A program made the position numbers and the translations under genes. 64,000 bases of DNA from Brachyhypopomus gauderio (taxonomy: Eukaryota > Chordata > Actinopteri > Gymnotiformes > Hypopomidae): assembly GCF_052324685.1 (NCBI RefSeq), contig NC_135212.1, forward strand, positions 48,392,809 to 48,456,808. Reading direction: 5' to 3'. Positions within the stretch are counted from its first letter, which is position 1; each line of letters opens with the position of its first letter. The notes under the pieces were generated by a model. That model was not told where the DNA came from, ran no database searches, and saw only the letters and a list, made by a program, of their open reading frames with translations. Below, piece after piece: positions 36,210 to 45,600 of this stretch.

Positions 36210-39200
36210 AGATTCAAGATTCAAGAGATTTATTGTCATGTGCCCAGCAGAAACAGGCAGTTACACTGTGCAATGAAATTCTTACTTTGGTGTTCCTCCT
36301 CCATTCACCATTAAAATATTAAAATCTTTAAACAATACAATAGTAAGGAATAATACAAGAGTAAATAAGTAATTAAATACAGAAAAATAAAGTGTATTTG
36401 AGTATTTCGCACGATGGCGAAATATTTAAAGTGTTTTTGTGCAAAGTGTGTGCAAGTTCTGTGCAAAGAGACTGTGGACATGTGAACATTGGGAGTTACT
36501 GACGTAAAATATTTGAGATGTGTGTGTAAACATTTCACATTAAGGGCATTTAAATGTGGTAAGGTGCAGGAACATGTGGAGCGTTGAGGGGGGCTTGAGA
36601 GGCATTAACGAGCCTGATTGCTTGTGCGTAAAAACTGTTTGTCAGTCTTTTAGTCCTGGACTTCACACTCCTGTATCGTCTGCCTGAAGGGAGGAGTGTA
36701 AAGAGTGAGTGCTGTGGGTGTGTACTGTCCTTGATTATGTTGCGTGATCTTTTGATTACTCTGGAGTGATAGATGTCCTGTAAGGGTGTGAAAGTAGTTC
36801 CTGAAATGGACTGTGCAGTTTTGATTACCCGCTGGAGAGCCTTCCTGTCCTGCATAGTGCAGTTTCCATACCAGACCGTGATGGAGCTGCTAAGGACACT
36901 CTGGATGGTGCTTCTGTAGAAGGTGCTGAGAATTGTAGATGGCATGCCAAACTTCCTCAGCCTTCTCAGAAAATACAGGTGCTGCTGGGACTTCCTGATA
37001 ATGGTGTGTGTGTTGTGAGACCAGGTGAGATCCTCGCTGATGTGGATACCGAGGAACTTGAAGGTTTTCACCCTCTCGACCTCAGTCTCACCGATGTACA
37101 GGGGTGAGTGTGGCTCCTGCTTTCTCCTGGGATCAATAACCATTTCTTTGGTCTTGTCAGTATTCAGGGAAAGATTGTTGTTGTGACACCAGGTCACCAG
37201 GTCAGCCACTTCCCTCCTGTAAGCCTTTTCTTCCCCTCCAGTGATCAGTCCAATGACTGTCGTATCATCAGCAAACTTTATGATGCTGGTGTTGTTCTGG
37301 GAGGCCACACAGTCATATGTGAAGAGTGTGTACAGAAGGGGGCTTAGCACACAGCCCTGGGGAACCCCTGTGTTCATTATTTTTGTGCCTGATGTGCGGC
37401 TGCCAACTCTGACAGTCTGCGGTCTGTCCGTGAGGAAGTTCAGCACCCAGCTGCAGAGGGCGGGTGTCAGTCCGAGGGTGATGAGCTTTTCTACGAGCTT
37501 GCATGGAACAACCGTGTTGAATGCCGAACTATAGTCAATGAACAGCATTCTAACATATGTATCCTTGCCCTCTAAGTGTGTCAGGGTTGTGTGAAGTGCG
37601 GTGTTGATTGCATCGTCAGTGGAACGGTTTTGACGGTATGCAAACTGGAGAGGATCTATGGAGTTTGGAATGTTCTGCTGAATGTGAGTCATGACTATTC
37701 TTTCAAAGCACTTCATTGCAATTGGGGTGAGTGCCACAGGTCGATAGTCATTCAGGCAGGTCGCAGTATTTTTCTTTGGAATGGGAATGATGGTAGTGGT
37801 CTTAAAGCAGGTTGGCACAACAGTTTGTGCGAGAGATAGGTTAAAAATGTCCGTGAACACGTCTGCCAGTTCTGATGAACAGGCCCTGAGTGCACGTCCA
37901 GGGATGTTATCCGGGCCAGCCGCTCTCCGTGGTTTTATTTTCCTGAAGTTCTTGCGCACATCTGCTGAAGTCACTGTGAACTTTGAGTCCTGCATGCTCT
38001 CCTTGTCTGTAAGATCTTCCAGTTCCAGTTGTCCAGGGCACAAGTTGGAGTCCTCAAAGCGAGCATAGAACTGATTCAGTTCATCAGGTGATGTTTGTTG
38101 GCTGGTTGTGATCGCCCTGCTTGATTGCTGGTGGTTGGTGATGTGCTGCAGTCCTTGCCACATGCGCCGAGAGTCTGTGGTGGTGTAGTAGCCCTCAAGT
38201 TTCAGCCTGTACTGTCTCTTGGCTTCTCTGATGGATCTACGCAGATCATATCTGGACCTCTTGTAGTCTTCAGCACTGCCAGTGAGAAATGCAGTATGTC
38301 GGGCACGCAGCATGGACCGAACGTCGCCATTTACCCAGGGTTTCTGGTTGGGGTACGTTATGCAGCGCTTTGTGGGGACAGTGGCTTCGATGCAGCAGCT
38401 GATGTAACCCGTTACCCCAGAAGCATAGTCCTCTAAATCCACAGAACCATCCTCTCTCATAGCAGCAGTTCTAAACACATCCCAGTTAGTACTATCAAAG
38501 CAGTCCTGAAGCACTGAGTCAGTCTCTTCATTCCACACTTTAATTATTTTACTCACAGGGGGTCCTTGCTTGAGAAGTTGTCTGTATGCTGGGTAGAGGA
38601 ACACGGAAATGTGGTCGGACTGTCCGAAGTGCGGCCGAGGCACGGCTCTGTAGCCACCCTTCACGTTGCTGTAGACCTGGTCGAGTATGTTCCTCTCCCT
38701 GGTTGGAAAGCTCACGTGCTGATAATATTTGGGCAGCACAGTCTTCAGGTTGCAGTGGTTGAAATCGCCGGCCACAATGAACACGGCGTCTGGATGTGCG
38801 GTCTCTTGTTTATTAATGGCGTCATGCAGCAGCCCCAGCGCAGTGGCCAAGTTCGCGCGTGGTGGGATGTAAACAGCCAGAATAAACACGGCGCTGAACT
38901 CTCTCGGCAGATAGTGGGGTCTGCACTTCACCAGCAGAAATTCTAAATCCGCTGAACAGTGTTTCTCGACAGTCTTTACATCCGAACACCACTGTTTGTT
39001 TACAAAAACACAGACACCGCCGCCTTTGTTCTTTGCCGACGCCTCCGTACGGTCTGCACGATGAACGGTGTGTGTTTCCAGCTGGATCGCTGATTCCGGT
39101 GCACTGTTTGAGAGCCAGGTTTCCGTGAAAATAAGCGCACAGCACTCTCTGGTCTCTCGCTGAGTTGTTGTTCTGGTTCTCAGCTCATCCAGCTTGTTTT

Positions 39201-39576
39201 CAAGGGAGCGGACGTTAGCTAGCAACAGGCTGGGCAGCGGTGGTCTAGTAGCCCTAGCCTTTAGCCTAGCATGTAGCCCACCTCTCTTGCCCCGTTTACG
39301 CTTTGGCCGCTCTGTTCGTCGATTGCGCTGCTCACCTGAGGCCGGTGTTGTTGAGCTGGTGGTGGAGTCCGAGCGTAAAAGAAAGCTGAAGTCCGAGAGG
39401 CTGAAAGTGAGTTCGTGACGAACTTTACTTATCTCCAACAATGCTTCTCTACTGTAGCTAAATGTTCCGTGTGTTTGTTGTATATACAAAATGTACAATA
39501 AAACTATAATAAATACTAAATAGCGTCGGTTGCCGGAGGAACACACAAAGACGTCTGCCACGGTGGGCGCCATCTT
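36210..39576 (-). mobile_element. Non-LTR retrotransposon (APE-type LINE), minus strand
   Basis: One long APE-RT frame on the minus strand. The 3' terminus (left end) is a short tandem of TTGAATC units after an AATAAA-like tail region. GTGTTCA at 36203-36209 and 39577-39583 is the target duplication. Harbinger A shows the uninterrupted site. The 5' end is at AAGATGGCGCC, four bases from the ORF's ATG, so the element is either full length with almost no leader or slightly truncated. A jockey/CR1/L2-group LINE is likely; I do not name the clade. Confidence 0.9.
36550..39573 (-). CDS. LINE endonuclease-reverse transcriptase, open reading frame intact
   Basis: A 1007-residue frame from the ATG at 39573 (MAPTVADVFVCSSGNRRYLV). 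The apurinic endonuclease occupies about residues 120-350: LLLANVRSLENKLDEL, FTETWLS, VAGDFNHCNL and FGQSDHISVFL carry the Asn, Glu, Asp-Asn and Ser-Asp-His active-site residues. The reverse transcriptase follows, with RPVALTPIAMKCFER, DYSSAFNTV, GVPQGCVLSP and IIKFADDTTVIG (Ala-Asp-Asp). The C-terminal part holds LPSGRRYRSVKSRTKRLTNS. All motifs look complete and there is no stop or frameshift, so the protein could be active if expressed. The frame upstream of 39573 is host Harbinger DNA. Confidence 0.88.
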   Translation of the reverse strand: MAPTVADVFVCSSGNRRYLVFIIVLLYILYIQQTHGTFSYSREALLEISKVRHELTFSLSDFSFLLRSDSTTSSTTPASGEQRNRRTERPKRKRGKRGGLHARLKARATRPPLPSLLLANVRSLENKLDELRTRTTTQRETRECCALIFTETWLSNSAPESAIQLETHTVHRADRTEASAKNKGGGVCVFVNKQWCSDVKTVEKHCSADLEFLLVKCRPHYLPREFSAVFILAVYIPPRANLATALGLLHDAINKQETAHPDAVFIVAGDFNHCNLKTVLPKYYQHVSFPTRERNILDQVYSNVKGGYRAVPRPHFGQSDHISVFLYPAYRQLLKQGPPVSKIIKVWNEETDSVLQDCFDSTNWDVFRTAAMREDGSVDLEDYASGVTGYISCCIEATVPTKRCITYPNQKPWVNGDVRSMLRARHTAFLTGSAEDYKRSRYDLRRSIREAKRQYRLKLEGYYTTTDSRRMWQGLQHITNHQQSSRAITTSQQTSPDELNQFYARFEDSNLCPGQLELEDLTDKESMQDSKFTVTSADVRKNFRKIKPRRAAGPDNIPGRALRACSSELADVFTDIFNLSLAQTVVPTCFKTTTIIPIPKKNTATCLNDYRPVALTPIAMKCFERIVMTHIQQNIPNSIDPLQFAYRQNRSTDDAINTALHTTLTHLEGKDTYVRMLFIDYSSAFNTVVPCKLVEKLITLGLTPALCSWVLNFLTDRPQTVRVGSRTSGTKIMNTGVPQGCVLSPLLYTLFTYDCVASQNNTSIIKFADDTTVIGLITGGEEKAYRREVADLVTWCHNNNLSLNTDKTKEMVIDPRRKQEPHSPLYIGETEVERVKTFKFLGIHISEDLTWSHNTHTIIRKSQQHLYFLRRLRKFGMPSTILSTFYRSTIQSVLSSSITVWYGNCTMQDRKALQRVIKTAQSISGTTFTPLQDIYHSRVIKRSRNIIKDSTHPQHSLFTLLPSGRRYRSVKSRTKRLTNSFYAQAIRLVNASQAPLNAPHVPAPYHI

Positions 39577-40101
39577 GTGTTCAGCCTGTTTGAGTAATAC
39601 CAAATTATTATCAATAATTAGAGCAATCACATACAATAATGAAGATAAAGATAAATAAGATACAATAATGGTATGTGTTAAGGGGCATCGACCGGGTCGC
39701 ATACAAATGATGTCACGACACTACAACCCGCGCGCCAACAGCGACTCCACCCATATTGTGGTGGTCCACCATTGTAATGGAAACACAACGTGACCGTACC
39801 GTTCCGTTGCGAATCGATCCGTATCGAACCGTACCGCGCCAAGCAGGCCCTAGTGGAAATGCGCCTTTAGTACCTCTTGAAACTTTTAATGATGACTCAG
39901 CCACTTTACTTGGCGTCGGTAACCACAGTATTCAGTCATCGATTTTTCGTCACTACTGGCGAAATCTGAAGCATTAACATTCAATCGCAATGTGTTTGTA
40001 CTCATCCAGCATCACTTAAGTCATCTGGAGATCCGATGGTGTACACCGCGTTCAGTCCTCCGCGAATCTTCTCTCGCCCTCGGCGACTGTTTTCTACTTA
40101 A

Positions 40102-40511
40102 TGTAGTGGCTAAATGTTTGTTCGTAAATTGTTGACAGTTTCTTTCTTTTCATTCATACAAATAACCACTCAGTCAGACGGAATGAACGAGTCTACGCGT
40201 GTTAAAAGTTTGAACGACGGTAGAAAACAGTGAGCTCGCCCCGTCTTTACTGAAGATCAAATCATAACAAAAACAACCGTTTACATTCGATAGATGCGCG
40301 AGCTCTCGAAACGTCATCGCTCAGCATCAGTTCCTATTCATTCTAGAAAATTCTACACATTAAAATAAATGCAGATTAAACTAAATATAAATGATAAACA
40401 CTAATATAATTATACTGCAATCATAAATATTCTAAACTATACAAATACTAAATACATCCCAGGAATAATTAAATATGAGCATAAATTATTAAATATAAAA
40501 TGGCACCAATA
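40102..40511 (-). repeat. BEL 5' LTR
   Basis: Same length as the other LTR. It is followed on the minus strand by the short leader that the Harbinger element interrupts. GTATG follows on the plus strand. Confidence 0.88.
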
Positions 40512-40671
40512 GTATGATTTTACATGTTCAGTCATCAGGTGTAAGAATGATTTTCCCTGACACGGATGACATGTTGATTTAAATTAAATGAATCAGGCTA
40601 AATTATTGTACAACCAGAAAATGTTCAGAGTGCAAGTTCAGACTGCTTTGCGGTCACCCCGTAATTAATTC

Positions 40672-42030
40672 CCCAGCTAACAAAAAACGTCCCGAGGACG
40701 TCCCGCGAACCAACACTGCGAACGTCCTCTGGACGTTTTTTTGTAGGGTCGCCAAAATGTTTCAGGGGACGTTCAGTGGACGTTACAAAGGACGTTTGTA
40801 GGACCACCTGGAAACATCCAGAGGACAATGAGCGGACGTTTAAGGAACGTCCTTTAAACGTCTCTTATGTGTTAAATTGTTTAGGTCTACTTCTTATGTT
40901 ACTTCTAAAACAACTTAGATTTTATTGATTTAGTAAATCCGGGTATTGCATATGGAATAAAAATGAACACACAAGAAGTGATAGGCTGTAAACAAGTTAT
41001 TATTTTTTATTTGAAATGCGAAAAAAGTGTCTGATGTGCGCATTTTGAACGCCGTTTCAAGCCTCCTTTTCACACGTTTCTTGGGGTGAAGCCTAAAATA
41101 GACAAAGATACACGTTTGTTAACATTTAATTTTGTGACCTCTAGTTATAATAAAGCGTTCGATAAATGAAGTAATTTGAACGTTTTGCTTGAAGAACATC
41201 AGCTACTCAAATCAATGCTAACCCAGCTAGGTATAGTTGGCATTAACTTGTTAATGTGGCTAGCTACTTATAGCGAATGCTATCGTCGGCTGTTATCTGT
41301 GGCTGAGACCATCAACATCAGTTAACGTTACTTACTATTGAAGTCTTAATGCAGTGATTCATATAACTTTATCATTTAGTAGCGTAGCGTAGTGATAATT
41401 TAGCTCTAGCCATGACCATATAGAAATAATGTCCAGCCACAGATGGGCATCCGTTTTTGGTACAACTGTTTGATTTTGCTGATCGGGTTTTATGATTATC
41501 CAGAGGGGTTAGCTGAGGGTTTATTAAAATCACCTCATACATTAGCCGCAACTCAGAAGATAAATTTACTAAGATATGTATTTACTAGCTAACCATATTT
41601 TAATCAAATGTAGGTGACTCGCCTTGAATTTAAAATAACGGCTTCTGTCAGAATATTCATGTTAGCTAACGTTCCTACGTCGCGAGAAGACGGCTCGTGC
41701 GTTTATGTTCCCGCTTGCTAATCCTCTAGTGAGTAAAACTCTAAATCAGCTGACTGCCTTTCACGCACGCACCATGACAACGGTCGCGGGACCACGTCCG
41801 GACGTTCTCAAACGTTCTCTAAATGTAACAAAAATAACGTTATTTCAACGACTATACGGGGACGTCACCGAACGTCCTGTGAATGTATCTTTGGGAACGT
41901 TCCGCCAGGTCTTCGAGGGGACCTGCTGGGAACGTCCGTTATGGCATAGGAACGTCCTATCGCGAACGTTATAAAAAACCTCTAATAAGAACGTCCGCGA
42001 ACGTCCCCGGGACGTTCACTGTTTGCTGGG
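40672..42030. mobile_element. AACGTCC-rich TIR element, 1359 bp
   Basis: The ends are CCCAGCTAACAAAAAACGTCCC and the inverse CCCAGCAAACAGTGAACGTCCC (mismatched in places). Inward of both ends, dozens of AACGTCC/GGACGTT motifs in both orientations form long imperfect inverted arms. The central part (about 40860-41650) is AT-rich and non-coding. No clear target duplication was seen, so the superfamily is not assigned. Confidence 0.75.
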
Positions 42031-42625
42031 TCTAGAGTCACCTAATAATTATAGGTATATGTGCCCGTGGACACTGCCCATTTAAAACCAATTGCAGGAC
42101 GTTATATATTCTATTACCAAAGTAAAAAGACAACACACAAAACAAATTAGGCTATTAGCCGTTTGCACTAAAACATTATCTGGGGACGAGAGTTAGGCTA
42201 TACAATTTAAGAAATCGTAGCATTTCATTGCTAAACTGAAATGCATTTCTTTCTGAACCTCTTGGACAGAGCAACTGCATGTCAAGTCTGAAAGCTCACT
42301 CTCAAAAAACATATTGGATACATAAAAGTAACTGTTAAAAGGGATTTGATGGCGAGGGCTCCGTTAGCGAAAGAATATACTGTATATAGAATGTGAATAA
42401 TGCATAAAGCAAGCGCTATTGAACTCCCAACCACAGGATGGCGCACTTTCAAACGCGCGTTTCTCGTCTCCGGTAAGGGTGGCGACTCAGACGTCTGGGA
42501 AGTATCTGTTGTGTGAAGGACTGCTGCCATTTTGTTGGTACAACCGACTCCCGAAGACGTCGGACGCGTTTGTAAATGAACAATAAGGAGATACTGTAGT
42601 TCACTGCGAATAACGTAGAGGCAGA
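42031..42625. promoter_or_regulatory. luc7l3 upstream region and 5' leader
   Basis: No other gene is visible. The last 200 bases before the ATG become CpG-richer (AAACGCGCGTTTCTCG near 42452) and hold CTGCCATTTTG at about 42526, a YY1-like initiator motif common in housekeeping genes. No TATA box. This is consistent with a broad housekeeping promoter, but the transcription start cannot be read. Confidence 0.4.
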
Positions 42626-45600
42626 ATGCTCTCCGCAGCCCAACTACTCGACGAGTTAATGGGCCGAGACAGAAACTTGGCCCCGGATGAAAAGCGCTCC
42701 AACGTACGATGGGACCACGAGACGGTGAGTCGCCAGATAACGAGCTGGTCGCGAGCCCGTTAGCCACCTAGCCAATTAGCCACCTAGCCAGTTAGCCCGT
42801 TAGCCGCCCCGCCACTCTGAGGCGTTACTAGTGGCGACGGTTAGCTGGTTAGCCGGTTAGCTGAAAGCGTCTTCACTCGGTGTGGACGTGTACGAATCTG
42901 AGATTAGTCGTTCGTGATGTGGCGGGGACCTCCGCTTTGATAGTCGCGGTTATCAAATACGATTAAATAATTAAATATTAATTTGCATTAAATATTTCTA
43001 CTTACGTTGGTTAGATTAGCATGCTAACTGGCTAACTCGGGTGATGTGCCGCCAGCCAGCTAACTAGCATTAGCTAACTAGCGTCTGTCTAGCCCGTCTT
43101 TCTGGATGGCTAGCTGGCGCAGCCCCGCTATCTTCTCGGCTAACACGCTGACTAAGACGGTTTCGGTTTCTTAACAGGCGCCTTCGCGTTAGGCAGGTGC
43201 GGTCACAGTCTCGTAACCAGTGAAGTATTTCTGCTTATCCGTGAACACGAGTTTGCCACCTCTGCCCAGTTAGCCAGCTAGCTGATCCTGCGTGGCGTGG
43301 GTGGTGTTAGCCGTTACCAACTACACATCCAGCTAACGATGAAGCTGCAGCAGCTTGATGGATGAAGCGGTTAGCTTGCGTTAAATTGACTTGTAACGTG
43401 TCTGTGAACACAGCTGTATAGTTAAGCTATATATAGGTATATATACCTATATACATATACCTATATATTAACAGACACCTTACAAGGTATATATACCTAT
43501 ATAAATATACCTATATATTAACAGACACCTTACAAGGTATATATACCTATATAAATATACCTATATATTAAGACACCTTACAAGGTATATATACCTATAT
43601 AAATATACCTATATATTAACAGACACCTTACAAGGTATATATACCTATATAAATATACCTATATATTAACAGTCACCTTACAAGGTATATATACCTATAT
43701 ACATATACCTATATATTAACAGACACCTTACAAGGTATATATACATATACTTGTATATTAACACTATATATTAACAGACACCTTACAATGTATATATACC
43801 TATATACATATACCTATATATTAACAGACACCTTACAAGGTATATATACCTATATAAATATACCTATATATTAACAGACACCTTACAAGGTATATATACT
43901 AGTGGTGGGACTTTAACGCGTTAATTTCGATTAATTAATTACAGGAAAATTAACGCACTAAAAAAATTAACGCATTTAACGGACGAGACACTTTTGCACC
44001 GTGGAATGTTTCTCAGTGCACGAGTTCCAGACATACAGATTATATGGACGCACAATAAGATCATGATGGATATGACTGAAGAGGCTATGCTGGTGGATGG
44101 GAAATTTAAATATAAACTTCCAGATGGAAGTAGGCTACAAACAAAAATAGTGTTATTTACACTTTATGTAGGAAGGAGTTCGCTTATCACAGGAGCACTT
44201 CCACCCTTCGTTACCACCTCAACGCAAAACATGTTGCGGCTAAAGCTGGGCGTACACTGTGCGATATTTTAAATCGTGTACTCAGCTCCAGCTCAAACTG
44301 TACGACTAAATCGCAGGGATAGTCGGCTCGTGGAGCTGCTTCAACAGTGCGATACTCTCACGAGGAGCGATTTGAATTTCAAACATGTTTGATATTCTTG
44401 CGACGCTGCGATTTCTGATCGGGAGTTGTGAATCGCTCCTCGTTTACCTGTGTAAACTATACGATGCACGACACGCGATTGAGCCGAAACGAGTGAAAAA
44501 TCGGCTGAAAATGGGCCAAAAATCGCACAGTGTACGCCCAGCTTAACGCGCAGGTCAGTAATGATAACTTAGCTGCTAAATGTATTCCTAGTACGATAGG
44601 GTGACCAAACGTCCGTAATTCACATCCTGTGAGGAAACGTCCTGGTTTTTAAATGACCTTCATTGGACCATTAAGACTGGATTAAACTTTCGCGAGTGGC
44701 CGTAGCGCGCGACTCCGCACGCGTTTAAACATGACGCGTCACATTATTTGTGTTGTCCGCTCTCAGTGGTCGAAGATAAAGACTTACAAGAAGCGCTGCA
44801 CATTGCGTCAACTGATGCAAGTTACGAACTACCGTCCAGGGGTGAGTTTCCCAAAACGTTCTTAGCGCCAAGTACTTAACCTCGTACGTAAGAATGAGGT
44901 AACAAAGTACTTGGCGCTAAGAACGTTTTGGGAAACTCACCCCAGAAAGACAATGTCGAAGAAAATCCAGCAGCTGTATGATGAGGAATAGGAAGTAAAA
45001 CAGGTTATTGTGAAGAGCGCCACAAATGTGGCTCTGACTGGGGATCACTGGACCTCTGTTAGCAACAAGAATTATCTTGGTGTGACAGCTCATATAGATG
45101 ATGAATCTATAGATGATGAAGATCCAGTCATTTGCTTTGAGCATGCAGAAGACCACTTCTAGGCACTATGGAGATGCCTGTGGCAGAAGCCTGGGAAATT
45201 AAAGAAATTGCTAAAATGCTATTAAAAAACATCTTCTGATTTACTTCAATTCTTCCAATATCCTGAGCAAAACTCCCAAAATTAAACAACATTTTTGATC
45301 AGAATTTCCAATGTTCTGAACTGTTTTCTGCACACTACACATATATTGGTCTGTGTAGTAGACTGGTGGAAAAATAAACAAGATGTTGAAGTTTATGATT
45401 ATGTTCATTGATTCATTCATCATTCAAACTTAAATTAATATTTCTCATGTTAAATACTGAAATGCGATTAAAATGCGATTAATTTCGATTAATTAATTAC
45501 AAAGCTTCCGATTAATTCGATTAATTTTTTTAATCGCGTCCCACCCCTAATATATACCTATATAAATATACCTATATATTAAGTCACCTTACAAGGTATA

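Larger units (their letters stand above)
29987..39866. mobile_element. Non-autonomous PIF/Harbinger element B, carrying a Gypsy and a LINE
   Basis: Same family as 15273-18283 but inverted relative to it. The terminal CATTTCCACTAGGGCCTGCT and its inverse are flanked by TTA (29984-29986 and 39867-39869), a TWA duplication. It sits inside the BEL leader. Its own sequence is 29987-31154, about 36115-36209 and 39577-39866. The rest is a Gypsy element and a LINE. Comparison with element A gives the empty sites for both insertions. Confidence 0.88.
23136..40511 (-). mobile_element. BEL/Pao LTR retrotransposon, minus strand, interrupted by a Harbinger element
   Basis: Two 410-base LTRs (23136-23545 and 40102-40511) about 98% alike enclose BEL-type gag and pol frames that run right to left. 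GTATG at 23131-23135 and 40512-40516 is the 5-base target duplication. A 9.9-kb Harbinger element (29987-39866) sits in the leader between the 5' LTR and gag. Without it the element would be about 7.5 kb, a normal BEL length. Gag and pol are broken by a protease deletion, at least two frameshifts and an in-frame stop, so the copy is dead. Confidence 0.92.
43900..45549 (+). mobile_element. hAT (BED/ZBED-type) transposon relic inside the minisatellite
   Basis: The ends are TAGTGGTGGGAC and the inverse of TAGGGGTGGGAC. A perfect 8-base target duplication ATATATAC lies at 43892-43899 and 45550-45557. A BED finger remnant (near 44155-44233: TLCRKEFAYHRS, LRYHLNAKH) and transposase remnants (near 45013-45110: NVALTGDHWTSV, NKNYLGVTAH) remain, broken by stops and frameshifts. 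Two smaller elements are nested at 44244-44543 and 44840-44942. Confidence 0.9.

Noticed and set aside
39574..39702. Extension of the LINE protein upstream of the ATG at 39573
   Set aside because: The sequence beyond 39576 is Harbinger DNA, as shown by element A and the GTGTTCA duplication; the open frame there is accidental.
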